The notes under the pieces were generated by a model. It did not search any database. It saw only the letters and a program-made list of their open reading frames with translations, and had not been told where the DNA came from. A stretch of DNA of 64,000 nt from the NCBI GenBank assembly GCA_025210745.1, contig JAOARC010000010.1, forward strand, positions 1-64,000. Reading direction: 5' to 3'. How positions within the stretch are numbered: position 1 is the stretch's first letter; every line of letters begins with the position of its first letter. Shown here in pieces: positions 8,224 to 16,737 of the stretch. Made by a program: the position numbers and the translations under genes. Source of the stretch: Bacteriovoracaceae bacterium (GTDB lineage: Bacteria; Bdellovibrionota; Bacteriovoracia; Bacteriovoracales; Bacteriovoracaceae).

Positions 8224-9291
8224 CTAGTAATCTTTTACAAAATCATCCTGATAACTTTTGAGCTCATCAATAAGTGAGTTTATTTCTGGTTTATATTTTG
8301 GGTTTGAGTCAATTTGTGTTCTCAAACTTTTTTCAAAAAGGCTCACACTTGATAAATCTTGAATAATCTGCTTTTTTTCTACTGCTGCAGGTTTTCTCCT
8401 AGTTCTCTTGTCAACTTTTAAGACTGGAATTATCTTCGTCTTTACTATTTTTTGAGTATATCGCTTTTTCTTCTTTAATCTAAAAAGCCTTACCTTTGCT
8501 GTATTTTCCTTGTTTACAACCTTTCTTTTAACTGAAGCTATTGATCTAGACTTTTTAATAATTTTCAAGCTAGTTTTTTTCGACTTATTCTCTTTTTTGT
8601 AAGAATACTTTACAAAGCGAATCTTACTTTTTGTTTTTACTGATGCAATCGCTCTTTTTGGTAAAGAAGGAGTAAACATATTATCAAACTTTACTTTCTT
8701 TAAGTCATCAAAATCAGAAAAAATACTTCTTAGAGCTGTATACGATTTCTGGCCAACTCTTGTCGCCTTTCGTGGAACTCCATTTTCATATTTTTTTGAT
8801 ACAAAAGAAAAAGAACCAGCTGGAATACTATATTTCAGTTCCTCTTCTTGTCTATTAGAGAACTTTACATTACCAGTTAAAACAAGGAGCTCACTCTTTG
8901 AGTCAATAGGATCAAAAGAAAAAATAAATTGTCCTGTTTTGTGATACACTTTAGAGTTCGCAGATTGGACAACTTCCATAATAGATTCTTTAGGTCTATT
9001 TACCCAAACTTTTCCAGACTTTAGTTCAATTCCATTACTATATAATTTAGCAGTAGAGCCAGCACTTAAATAATAATAAGTACCATCATCAGTTTTTAAA
9101 GTTAAAGCTCCATTATCATCAACGATAACATCGGTTCCAGTAGACAATTTTGTTCCATAGACTAAATGTTTTAACTGTCCAGCTTTATTATAAAATAAAG
9201 CTGCACCTTTATGATCTGTTACCCTTGCAACTGTTTTAGCTAAAACAGTTGTATTAATAATAAGTGATATAATAACTAAAACTTTTTTCAT
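8224..9291 (-). CDS. Exported FecR-domain protein with basic C-terminal half
   Basis: 355 residues. Signal peptide (residues 1-18, ending VLAKTVA), then a FecR-like beta domain (about 20-130: LSTGTDVIVDDNGALTLKTD, followed by LKSGKVWV), then a long Lys/Arg-rich low-complexity region (about 200-310) and a short acidic helical tail. FecR domains bind surfaces or glycans in many exported proteins; this one has no partner sigma or TonB gene nearby, so iron signalling is unlikely. It lies 5 bases after the TPR gene and probably shares its sigma-28-like promoter. Exact function unknown. Confidence 0.7.
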   Translation of the reverse strand: MKKVLVIISLIINTTVLAKTVARVTDHKGAALFYNKAGQLKHLVYGTKLSTGTDVIVDDNGALTLKTDDGTYYYLSAGSTAKLYSNGIELKSGKVWVNRPKESIMEVVQSANSKVYHKTGQFIFSFDPIDSKSELLVLTGNVKFSNRQEEELKYSIPAGSFSFVSKKYENGVPRKATRVGQKSYTALRSIFSDFDDLKKVKFDNMFTPSLPKRAIASVKTKSKIRFVKYSYKKENKSKKTSLKIIKKSRSIASVKRKVVNKENTAKVRLFRLKKKKRYTQKIVKTKIIPVLKVDKRTRRKPAAVEKKQIIQDLSSVSLFEKSLRTQIDSNPKYKPEINSLIDELKSYQDDFVKDY

Positions 9292-9296
9292 GATTC

Positions 9297-10004
9297 CTAC
9301 TTCTTATATTTATTTGCTATATCTTCATAGTAACGACTTAATACTTTCCACTCATTTGTATTACGATACTTCAATCTAAATTCTTCAACTGAATCAATAA
9401 ATTTATCGTTCATTCCACTTTTTTGATAAGTAAGAGCAAGCCATAATTTTGCACCTCTTTGTAACTTTGAACCCGGATACTGTTTTATAACCTGTGAAAA
9501 GTACTCCATGGCCCAGTCATAATGGTTTTTTGATTCAAATGAAGCAACTCCGGCATTAAATAAAACTTGAGCTGTAATATTCTTATCCTCTTTATAATGA
9601 TGAATTAAAGCATTATAAAATTGAGCTGATTTTTCATATTTCTTGTACTTATAACTTTGTTCACCAATATCTAGTAACTTAGATGGACTCCATTTATAAA
9701 GATCAAATTGAACTAAATTATTAGAATCAATACTATGAATAGAAGCAATACTTCTCATTCTTTTTAATTTTTGTGAATTAGACATCGCTAAATGTTCATT
9801 CTTTGCATTTAGTTCAGTATATTTATTCTTTAAAGTTAAATGTTTATTTTTTAAAATATGATGTTCTTTAACTAATGCTAAATACTTATACTCATATTTA
9901 TGAACACTTTGTGCAACACTTTCAACTTGTTCCCAAATTCCCATATATGAGGTTGTAATACTAAAACATACTCCAAAAATAATAAATAAACCTAAATCTC
10001 TCAT
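9297..10004 (-). CDS. Membrane-anchored coiled-coil/TPR protein
   Basis: 235 residues from ATG 10004, preferred over ATG 10010 because AAGGA is 6 bases upstream. One N-terminal membrane or signal helix, a coiled coil (about 35-80), then TPR units (about 100-215: KSAQFYNALIHHYKEDK, then AMEYFSQVIKQYPGSK). The layout resembles CpoB/YbgF, but there are no tol/pal genes beside it. It is the first gene of a pair with the FecR-domain protein and is divergent from the 10172 gene. A periplasmic scaffold is a reasonable guess. Confidence 0.7.
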   Translation of the reverse strand: MRDLGLFIIFGVCFSITTSYMGIWEQVESVAQSVHKYEYKYLALVKEHHILKNKHLTLKNKYTELNAKNEHLAMSNSQKLKRMRSIASIHSIDSNNLVQFDLYKWSPSKLLDIGEQSYKYKKYEKSAQFYNALIHHYKEDKNITAQVLFNAGVASFESKNHYDWAMEYFSQVIKQYPGSKLQRGAKLWLALTYQKSGMNDKFIDSVEEFRLKYRNTNEWKVLSRYYEDIANKYKK

Positions 10005-10050
10005 AAACATTCCTTGAAAAACTAGATATTACATCTAAGCCTTTTATTGC

Positions 10051-10078
10051 CTGTCGGTAATTTTTAACCCAAACTTTA
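10051..10078 (-). promoter_or_regulatory. Weaker sigma-28-like promoter for the TPR-FecR pair
   Basis: Minus strand: TAAAGTTT (10078-10071) matches the FliA -35 perfectly; a 12-base spacer separates it from ACCGACAG (10058-10051), which keeps the CCGA core. The spacer is one base longer than usual. Divergent to a perfect sigma-28 promoter. Confidence 0.4.
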
Positions 10079-10096
10079 AGTTTCTTAAACTCCTAC

Positions 10097-10123
10097 TAAA
10101 GTAGCCTAAAATTTTGCCGATAA
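10097..10123 (+). promoter_or_regulatory. Sigma-28 (FliA) promoter
   Basis: TAAAGTAG (10097-10104), 11-base spacer, GCCGATAA (10116-10123). The -10 is identical to the FliA consensus and the -35 matches at six of eight positions with exact spacing. The expected start near 10130 leaves a leader of about 40 bases to ATG 10172. Confidence 0.75.
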
Positions 10124-10171
10124 AGATGTTTGAAAGATATCGATTTTGAAGATATTTGGAGATATAAAGTT

Positions 10172-10582
10172 ATGGAATTATTAAATAAATTTTACATTTT
10201 TGCACTTACAACACCCATTTTAGCACTAGCAAGAAAGCCTGCTGTTGAAGACTTTGTGGGAGTTGAGTCTATAGACTATAGACCATCTTCTGGAGCAACT
10301 GATGTACTATTTAACTTCAGTGATCAAATTCCAGAGCATGCATCAAATGGGAACTCAGAAATACTAACTGTATTCACTTTAATTGCATTTATAGCGCTTC
10401 CTTTCTTAATGTGGACAGCAATGACCAAAACAAAAAAAGCAAAGAAGTCTAAGCCCGTAGTTAGAGTAACCAAAATGAGTTCTCCTCAAACAATACAAAC
10501 AGATACTCCAAATAATATCGAATATTTAAAAGATCATAAAAAGAAAACTAAAAAACAAGATCAAATTAAAAAGGCTTCTTAA
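10172..10582 (+). CDS. Small membrane protein under a sigma-28 promoter
   Basis: 136 residues from ATG 10172 (GGAGA upstream; an in-frame TTG at 10130 coincides with the predicted transcription start and is rejected). N-terminal signal-like segment (FYIFALTTPILALA), a short extracytoplasmic region, a membrane helix (about 70-90, TVFTLIAFIALPFLMW), then a Lys-rich cytoplasmic tail. I recognise no family. A consensus FliA promoter suggests a motility-linked role. The stop overlaps that of the convergent gene through TTAA. Confidence 0.7.
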   Translation: MELLNKFYIFALTTPILALARKPAVEDFVGVESIDYRPSSGATDVLFNFSDQIPEHASNGNSEILTVFTLIAFIALPFLMWTAMTKTKKAKKSKPVVRVTKMSSPQTIQTDTPNNIEYLKDHKKKTKKQDQIKKAS

Positions 10583-10592
10583 AAACGAAGCC
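10566..10592 (-). terminator. Terminator hairpin of the 10579-11190 gene
   Basis: Minus strand: GGCTTC, 8-base loop, GAAGCC, then TTTTT. It straddles the shared stop codons, so it lies partly inside the coding end of the convergent plus-strand gene. Confidence 0.6.
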
Positions 10593-11190
10593 AACTTCCT
10601 TCTCCCTTATAGGAAAAGACTCTATTTGTTGATAAGTATTTTATGCTAATTTCTTTTTGTCCGTCATTATTATAATCAAAAGTTGTAACACTATAACGTC
10701 TATTTATATAACTATTCCAATTTGACTCTTGCTCTATAAAAATATGAGGTCCTTTGTAAGCATATATTTTTTGAATACTCTTGTTTTCAATTGTAAAAAA
10801 GTAAACACGAGCAAACTTAGAAAATTTTTCGGCTTGTGTATAACCTTCGTCAAAATAGAGAATAATAACATTTGTATTTTCATTAAGTTTTTTTAGTTGA
10901 AGCTTGAATGCACTTGAGTTTTCTCCCATAGTTTCTAGTCTATAACTCAATACTGTATTATTATAATGATCCTTTATAATAAAAAAGTCGACACCATCTT
11001 TTTTAGACAAAACGACTTTTTCTGGATGCCCATCAGAGTTAATATCTAACAAGTAGTCCCGTGTTTTTACTTCTAGCTTTGGTGTTACCTGTTTTATTAT
11101 TTGAACTTTATCTTTAAAAATTTGTTGCAAATAAGCCTCATCTTGGGCATAAACACACAGCGTAAATATCAAACTCAAAAAAGCTAACAT
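10579..11190 (-). CDS. Exported protein with FG-GAP/EF-hand-like Asp loops
   Basis: 203 residues from ATG 11190, which gives a clean signal peptide (MLAFLSLIFTLCVYAQ); a GTG 54 bases upstream would add a non-signal extension. Two Asp/Asn loops, DINSDGHPE and DYNNDGQKE, resemble calcium-binding loops of FG-GAP/VCBS repeats. It is probably periplasmic or secreted. It is monocistronic with a terminator at its end. Function unknown. Confidence 0.65.
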   Translation of the reverse strand: MLAFLSLIFTLCVYAQDEAYLQQIFKDKVQIIKQVTPKLEVKTRDYLLDINSDGHPEKVVLSKKDGVDFFIIKDHYNNTVLSYRLETMGENSSAFKLQLKKLNENTNVIILYFDEGYTQAEKFSKFARVYFFTIENKSIQKIYAYKGPHIFIEQESNWNSYINRRYSVTTFDYNNDGQKEISIKYLSTNRVFSYKGEGSWLRF

Positions 11191-11262
11191 AAGACTATTG
11201 TAACTTAAATTTTCGTTTGTTAAAATAATTAAAACACAACACACAAGAGAATGAGAGAATAA

Positions 11263-12021
11263 ATGAAATTTGCCTTTTTAAAATCACAAAAACAAGCTGT
11301 AATCTATGAACTTGATTATAAAAATCAATCACAAAGTTCAATTGTTGTTGATATTGAAGAAATTGAAAAAATGGATTTAAATCTTTTTGTTATTACAGAT
11401 AACGACGAAGATACAGCGAATCATCTAAAAATGATTGAAAAAGAAGCTAAGTTTTATCCTGTAATTACGGCTGGAGCTCTTGGACTTGATAGTGATATGA
11501 TAAATGACTTAAGTTTTAATGATTTAAAAGATATTTATTCAAAAGTTGCCTCTAGCTGGATGCTAAATAATAATATTGGACTAATTGAAAATATGTATTC
11601 AATTACAACTCACCTAAGAAACTTATGGGTTCAAGATAGAAATGCTTTTTTTGAAGAGCTTTGGTTTAAACTAAAGCAAAATTTAGCGACAACTGATCTT
11701 TCAGTTATCTTTAATGATCTTAAAGAAGAAAAGAAAAAAGAAGATGAAGTAAAAAGATCGCTGTTTCACGCAGTTGTTAAAGGAAAAAAAACAGGACAAA
11801 TTTTTGAAGCAAAAGACTATGAATCTAAGCTGATGGAAGAATACAAAAATGATTTTACAAATACTCTTTCTATAACAGAATACTCTCCAGAAAAAGGAGA
11901 ACTTGTTATGACTGTAAAAATTAACCTAAGCCCCATTTTAATTATGGCAAAAGTAAGTGGATTTAATCAAATACAACAATCTGTTCTAAAAGGTCTTTTT
12001 GAAGGACTTTGCAAAGAATAG
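11263..12021 (+). CDS. Uncharacterised cytoplasmic protein
   Basis: 252 residues, ATG preceded by GAGAG. No signal peptide or membrane segment. The sequence is a charged alpha/beta protein: an N-terminal domain to about residue 85, a mainly helical centre with a Lys/Glu-rich stretch (about 150-165), and a C-terminal beta-rich part. I do not recognise a family. It is transcribed alone; its stop abuts that of the HIT gene (TAGCTA shared palindrome, no gap). Confidence 0.6.
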   Translation: MKFAFLKSQKQAVIYELDYKNQSQSSIVVDIEEIEKMDLNLFVITDNDEDTANHLKMIEKEAKFYPVITAGALGLDSDMINDLSFNDLKDIYSKVASSWMLNNNIGLIENMYSITTHLRNLWVQDRNAFFEELWFKLKQNLATTDLSVIFNDLKEEKKKEDEVKRSLFHAVVKGKKTGQIFEAKDYESKLMEEYKNDFTNTLSITEYSPEKGELVMTVKINLSPILIMAKVSGFNQIQQSVLKGLFEGLCKE

Positions 12022-12357
12022 CTAAGCTCCAAAAGATTTTAATTGCTCTCCAGCCAAAAGATGAAAATGTGTATGAAATACGGTTTGAGCGCCTTCTTGC
12101 CCACAATTATTAACGATTCTAAAACCTTTTGTTAGCTTAGGGTTTTTATCTACATATTCTTTAATAGCACTAAATACTTCGCCTATAGAGTTTAAGTCCA
12201 TTTGTGTTATATCAGTAGAGTGGTTCTTGTGAATAAATAAAATATGTATCTTGGCCTGTGGATATATATCTTTAAATGCTAAAACATTTTCATTTTCAAA
12301 AACTTTTTCACAAGGAATTTTGCCTTCAACAATACTACAGAATAAACAATCACTCAT
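12022..12357 (-). CDS. HIT family nucleotide hydrolase (HinT-like)
   Basis: 111 residues, the normal size of bacterial HinT. It begins CLFCSIVEGKIPCEKVFE and ends with the histidine triad HTHFHLLAG, the nucleophile-containing motif of purine nucleoside phosphoramidases. It overlaps the end of murA by 4 bases (ATGA), so it is translationally coupled. The physiological substrate is unknown in most bacteria. Confidence 0.93.
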   Translation of the reverse strand: MSDCLFCSIVEGKIPCEKVFENENVLAFKDIYPQAKIHILFIHKNHSTDITQMDLNSIGEVFSAIKEYVDKNPKLTKGFRIVNNCGQEGAQTVFHTHFHLLAGEQLKSFGA

Positions 12358-13601
12358 ACAGAAACTCTCTTTATAGTAGATCCAAGTCCATTAAACTTCT
12401 CTTCAATATTTTCATACCCACGGTCTAAATGATAAACCCTTGCCACATGTGTGTCTTTTTCACATGTAAGGCCGGCTAAAATTAAAGCTGCACTTGCTCT
12501 AAGGTCTGTACACATAACAGGTGCTGCTGTTGCTTTTTTAACTCCATTAATAGTTGCTTTTGCTCCATTAATGCTTATATCGTATCCCATTCTTGATAAT
12601 TCAGGTACATGCATAAATCTATTTTCAAAGATAGTCTCTTCTACAGAAGACTCTCCTTCAACTAATCCTAAAAGCGCCATCATCTGTGCTTGTACATCAG
12701 TAGGAAAACCAGGATGAATATCTGTTTTTATATGAATTGGTTTTAGTTTTTCATACTTTTTAACTAAAACTCCATTTTCTTTTACTTCTAATAAGGCGCC
12801 CATCTTTTTTAAAGCGATTAAAACAGCATCAATATGTAGAGGATTAAACCCAGTAACTTCTACTTCACCTTTTGTTATTAATGCCGCAATAATAAATGTA
12901 GCTGCTTCAATCCTATCTCCAATAATAGAATAGCTAACTTCAGTTAAATTTTGTCCTACTTCTATTCCTTCTATAACTACACATTCATCACTATAGGTAA
13001 CCTTTGCTCCATTAGTATTTAAAAAATCTATAAGATCGATTACTTCTGGCTCTTTAGCATAGTTAAAAATTCTTGTTGTTCCTTTAGCATAAACTGCTGC
13101 CATTAGGATATTTTCAGTAGCTCCAACAGATGCAAATTTTAAGTAAATATCACTTCCTATAAGTTCATCACAGCTAGCATGTATATATCCATTTTTAATT
13201 TCAATATTAGCGCCCAAAGCTTTCATTCCTTCAATATGTAAATCAACTGGTCTAGAGCCAATAGCACATCCTCCTGGTAATGAAACAGTCGCTTTTTTAA
13301 ATCTTGATAATAATGGACCTAGAACTAAAACAGAAGCTCTCATTTTTCTAACTAAATCATAATCAGCAGTTGTTTTATCTACGCTAGAACAGTCAGCACT
13401 ATCTTTATCAACAACCCCACCTAATTCAGTTAAAATCTTTTTAAAGTAATTAACATCGCTCAAGCCCGGTAAATTTTGAAGATTAACTTTTCTTGGAAAT
13501 AAAAGACATGCTGCCATAATTGGCAAGGATGCATTTTTAGCACCACTTACCTTTACAGACCCATTTAATATTGCTTTTCCCTCTACAATTAATTTATCCA
13601 T
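12354..13601 (-). CDS. murA: UDP-N-acetylglucosamine 1-carboxyvinyltransferase
   Basis: 415 residues, full length. N-terminal KVSGAKNASLPIMAA includes the PEP-binding Lys/Asn; the flexible loop PGGCAIGSRPVDLH holds catalytic Cys112 (Cys115 in E. coli), whose presence predicts fosfomycin sensitivity. The C-terminal domain has FPTDVQAQMMAL. It catalyses the first committed step of peptidoglycan precursor synthesis. It follows prmC with a 1-base gap in the rho-DUF1385-prfA-prmC-murA-HIT unit. Confidence 0.97.
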   Translation of the reverse strand: MDKLIVEGKAILNGSVKVSGAKNASLPIMAACLLFPRKVNLQNLPGLSDVNYFKKILTELGGVVDKDSADCSSVDKTTADYDLVRKMRASVLVLGPLLSRFKKATVSLPGGCAIGSRPVDLHIEGMKALGANIEIKNGYIHASCDELIGSDIYLKFASVGATENILMAAVYAKGTTRIFNYAKEPEVIDLIDFLNTNGAKVTYSDECVVIEGIEVGQNLTEVSYSIIGDRIEAATFIIAALITKGEVEVTGFNPLHIDAVLIALKKMGALLEVKENGVLVKKYEKLKPIHIKTDIHPGFPTDVQAQMMALLGLVEGESSVEETIFENRFMHVPELSRMGYDISINGAKATINGVKKATAAPVMCTDLRASAALILAGLTCEKDTHVARVYHLDRGYENIEEKFNGLGSTIKRVSV

Positions 13602-13602
13602 A

Positions 13603-14424
13603 TTAATCCTTATAGGCGTATAAAAACCTTAATCTTTGGGTATAATCTTTCTTTAATTCTACCTTTGAAAAATACTTATTAGCAATTTTTCCTAGATCTC
13701 TTAAACTATCTTCATGGCCTTCCATAAAAAAAGCTCCACTAGGCTTTAAACTTACAAAAACATCACAAAATAACTTTTTAAACCAGCTATCGAACTCATC
13801 ATCTTTTAAAAATAAAGCTTTATGTGGTTCATGCTTAAGAGTTTGAACATGAACACCATCACGGTTCATGTGTTCTTTAATATATGGTGGATTAGATACA
13901 ATAAAATCGTATTTATTCTCTATAGGATTAATCCGATCTTGCTTAATAAATAACACTTTATGCTTAGATAATTCATTTTTAAACTTAGATAAATTTAAGT
14001 TTGCAACCTTAAGAGCATCATCACATATATCTGAACCTGTTATTCTTAAACCTCTGTCTACATCAAGGCCAATGGATAAACTTATACATCCACTTCCAAG
14101 ACCAATTTCATAAATGTCGGAACAATTATTCTTATTAATAAAATTAATACTATCTTCTACAAGGATTTCTGTTTCAGATCTAGGAATAAGAACCCTATTA
14201 TCAACGTAAAAAGCTTCTTTATAAAAATAAGAAATATTAGAAATATATTCTAAGGGAATTCCTTCTAGTAAGTTCTTTTTAAAACTTTCTATATCACTAA
14301 TCTCATCCAGTTCTTGATAAAGTCTAATGAGTTTTAAACCTGGGTAATTTTTTTGTAAAAGATCTTTATTTTCTTCAAAGAAGAGATCTAACTTTGCTTT
14401 TGATTTGTGAGATAAATTATTCAT
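13603..14424 (-). CDS. prmC: Peptide chain release factor N5-glutamine methyltransferase
   Basis: 273 residues, typical length. Helical N-terminal domain, then a class I SAM methyltransferase domain: YEIGLGSGCISLSIG (motif I) and the catalytic NPPYI at about 179-183. It methylates the GGQ glutamine of release factors, and it lies directly downstream of prfA, whose product is its substrate. The 104-base gap from prfA is filled by an inverted-repeat element whose left arm lies in prmC codons 3-8. No clear Shine-Dalgarno precedes the ATG. Confidence 0.95.
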   Translation of the reverse strand: MNNLSHKSKAKLDLFFEENKDLLQKNYPGLKLIRLYQELDEISDIESFKKNLLEGIPLEYISNISYFYKEAFYVDNRVLIPRSETEILVEDSINFINKNNCSDIYEIGLGSGCISLSIGLDVDRGLRITGSDICDDALKVANLNLSKFKNELSKHKVLFIKQDRINPIENKYDFIVSNPPYIKEHMNRDGVHVQTLKHEPHKALFLKDDEFDSWFKKLFCDVFVSLKPSGAFFMEGHEDSLRDLGKIANKYFSKVELKKDYTQRLRFLYAYKD

Positions 14425-14528
14425 ATACTAGGCAAACGAAGCGAGCAGATGAAAGCGTACATAGTGTACGCTGGAATTGATGAGACTGAAGTTTAACGAT
14501 GTAGATGGATGATTTAGCTCACAAATCA
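14401..14528. repeat. Inverted-repeat element between prfA and prmC
   Basis: Outer arms: 14401-14417 (TGATTTGTGAGATAAAT) and 14512-14528, reverse complementary at 16 of 17 positions. In the middle is a perfect 8-base palindromic pair, AGCGTACA (14454-14461) and TGTACGCT (14465-14472). The interior is visibly richer in G+C than the surroundings and has no open frame. The right arm touches the prfA stop; the left arm is inside prmC. It could be a REP/MITE-like repeat or an RNA structure controlling prmC. Confidence 0.6.
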
Positions 14529-15602
14529 TTAGTCTTCTTGACCTTTTAATAGGATAGCTTGGTTGTGAGCTACGAGCGCACTTGTTACAGGCTCAAGGTC
14601 CCCTTCAATAATTTTATCTAATGAATATAGAGTAAGACCTATTCTGTGATCAGTAAGTCTTCCTTGAGGATAGTTATATGTTCTAATTCGTTCAGATCTA
14701 TCACCTTTACCAACAAGTTCCCTTCTTGCTCCAGCTTCTTCTTCATGAGCTTCCAATACCATCGCATCATAGATTCTAGACTTTAGAATCTTTAAGGCTT
14801 TTTCTTTATTTTTAAGTTGAGACTTTTCATCTTGAATAGCAACAACTGTATTTGTTGGAAGATGGGTAACCCTAACAGCTGAATCAGTTGTGTTAACTGA
14901 CTGACCACCTTTACCACCAGAACGATAAACATCGATTCTAACATCATTCATATCAAGGTTAAATTCAACTTCATCAGCTTCTGGCATAACTGCAACAGTG
15001 ATTGTAGATGTATGTACACGCCCTTGAGATTCAGTTTCAGGAACTCTTTGAACTCTATGAACACCTGATTCATACTTCATCGTTGAATATACTTTATCAC
15101 CTGTTACTGAAAGAATAACTTCTTTTACACCCTTATCACTTTCAGAGATTGAAATCATTTCGGCTTTAAATCCTAAAGCTTGCCAATAGTTCTTATACAT
15201 TCTCCAAACATCTTGAACAAAGATACTTGCTTCATCCCCACCAGCTCCAGCTCTAATTTCAACCATACAGTTTTTATTATCAAGAGGATCTTTTGGTAGT
15301 AATAACACCTTTAATCTTTCTTCGTATTCAGGAATTTGAGATTCGTATTCAGAGATTTCTTCTTTTGCCATCTCTCTCATATCTTCATCAGATTCAGTCT
15401 CTAAAATTTCTTTAGCACCTTCAAGGTCGCCCTTAATCTTCTTGTACTCTTTGTAGCAAGTAACAAGGTCTTCAATATTGGCTCTTTCTTCTGAAGTCGC
15501 TTTAAACTCAGCTTGTCTATCATAAAGAGTTGGATCAGCCATCTTTTCTGTTAGCTCTTCAAACCTTTTAACAACTGAATCTAATTTAGCAAACATTGAC
15601 AT
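14529..15602 (-). CDS. prfA: Peptide chain release factor 1
   Basis: 357 residues, normal for RF1. Domain 2 has the stop-codon tripeptide as P-E-T (RVPETESQGRVHTST, PxT type of RF1, not SPF of RF2). The peptidyl-hydrolysis loop is GGKGGQSVN near residue 230. The C-terminal switch segment GDRSERIRTYN is intact. It releases nascent chains at UAA and UAG. It lies 4 bases after DUF1385 and is followed by its modifying enzyme prmC. Confidence 0.97.
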   Translation of the reverse strand: MSMFAKLDSVVKRFEELTEKMADPTLYDRQAEFKATSEERANIEDLVTCYKEYKKIKGDLEGAKEILETESDEDMREMAKEEISEYESQIPEYEERLKVLLLPKDPLDNKNCMVEIRAGAGGDEASIFVQDVWRMYKNYWQALGFKAEMISISESDKGVKEVILSVTGDKVYSTMKYESGVHRVQRVPETESQGRVHTSTITVAVMPEADEVEFNLDMNDVRIDVYRSGGKGGQSVNTTDSAVRVTHLPTNTVVAIQDEKSQLKNKEKALKILKSRIYDAMVLEAHEEEAGARRELVGKGDRSERIRTYNYPQGRLTDHRIGLTLYSLDKIIEGDLEPVTSALVAHNQAILLKGQED

Positions 15603-15606
15603 GTTC

Positions 15607-16734
15607 TTACTCCAAAAAGTCTTTTAATGATGAATTTGAGTTTTCAATATCTGACAACTTTTCAATATCAACTTCTTCTAAAGTTAAAACTTTTTTAGAA
15701 GCTTCTTTTAAATTATATTTTTCTTCCAATGAAAGTACTGCTTTAATACTAGCTAAAGCTACTTCTAGTTGCTGATCATCCGGCTCTTTTGTTGTCAGTT
15801 TCTGTAGCATCATTCCAGGAAAGCTAAGTCCCTTACAAACAACATTATTAGAATGCTTTCCAGCAAACTTAATAACTTCATAAGAGATACCAGCTACAGG
15901 AAACATACATACAATTTTAAATAAAATTGCACTTAAGTGCTTAAGAATAACAGGCAATCCTTGTCCAATAGGTACAATAGTAAAAATTACTGAAAATAAA
16001 ATAATCGAAATAAATAATAAAAAGAAAATAAAACTTGTTCCGCATCTTGGGTGTAGAGTTGTATATTTCTTTGCATTTTCAACAATAAGATCTTCACCTG
16101 CTTCAAATGTAGAAATCGATTTATGTTCAGCTCCGTGATATTGAAAAACTCTTCTAATATCAGGGATAAACCCAATAATCCAAATATAAAGAATAAAAAT
16201 ACAAGCCTTAATGATTCCATCAACAAAATGAAAATTAAATCCATCAAGGTCCCAGTTTAAATTAAAAGCAGAATCAAGACCCGCTGTTGCTGCATGTGGA
16301 ACAAAAACAAATAGTCCCATCCCAAATAAAAATGAAGTTCCAATAGTTAAAAATGTTTGGATATCAATTTTTTCTTTTTTCTTTTTAGCTGCTTCATACT
16401 CTTCTAAAGTTTTACCTTTTTTAAGAGCTTTTTCTTTTTCTTCTTCATCCATTGCGATATTAGCTGAATAATTTAAAGAAACAACTCCATTGGCCATAGC
16501 TTCAACAAGAGTAACAATACCTCTAAAAAAAGGTTTTCTTAAAAAGTTTAATTTTTGAGAAAGACCAAACCACTGATCACGTCTAAGTCTGATACTTCCA
16601 TCCGGTTTTCTAACCGCTACAACGAAAGCATTAGGGGATCTCATCATAACTCCCTCAATAACCGCTTGACCACCAATACTTGTGTATTGTTTCCCTAAAA
16701 ATAAATGCATTTTTTTAAGAATCTTTTTTATCAT
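15607..16734 (-). CDS. DUF1385 (YqhQ-like) membrane protein
   Basis: 375 residues. It starts with the family hallmark YTSIGGQAVIEGVMMRSP and contains YHGAEHKSISTFEAG and HPRCGTSFIF, which are conserved His/Cys/Glu positions suggesting metal binding. At least four hydrophobic helices (about 130-155, 165-195, 235-260, 270-290). This family often lies beside prfA or rho in deep-branching bacteria, as here; the molecular function is not established. It sits 3 bases after rho. Confidence 0.9.
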   Translation of the reverse strand: MIKKILKKMHLFLGKQYTSIGGQAVIEGVMMRSPNAFVVAVRKPDGSIRLRRDQWFGLSQKLNFLRKPFFRGIVTLVEAMANGVVSLNYSANIAMDEEEKEKALKKGKTLEEYEAAKKKKEKIDIQTFLTIGTSFLFGMGLFVFVPHAATAGLDSAFNLNWDLDGFNFHFVDGIIKACIFILYIWIIGFIPDIRRVFQYHGAEHKSISTFEAGEDLIVENAKKYTTLHPRCGTSFIFFLLFISIILFSVIFTIVPIGQGLPVILKHLSAILFKIVCMFPVAGISYEVIKFAGKHSNNVVCKGLSFPGMMLQKLTTKEPDDQQLEVALASIKAVLSLEEKYNLKEASKKVLTLEEVDIEKLSDIENSNSSLKDFLE

Positions 16735-16737
16735 TTT

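Noticed and set aside
8224..9291. Iron-dicitrate type FecR regulator
   Set aside because: The FecR domain is at the N-terminus after a signal peptide and there is no FecI sigma factor or TonB receptor next to it.
10130..10171. In-frame TTG start for the 10172 gene
   Set aside because: It coincides with the transcription start predicted from the sigma-28 promoter and has no ribosome-binding site; ATG 10172 gives a signal-like N-terminus.
12451..12717. Antisense frame within murA
   Set aside because: Shadow of murA with no translation signals; similar shadows elsewhere (for example 13868-14113, 16, 987-region, 39001-39301, 59294-59620) were also dropped.
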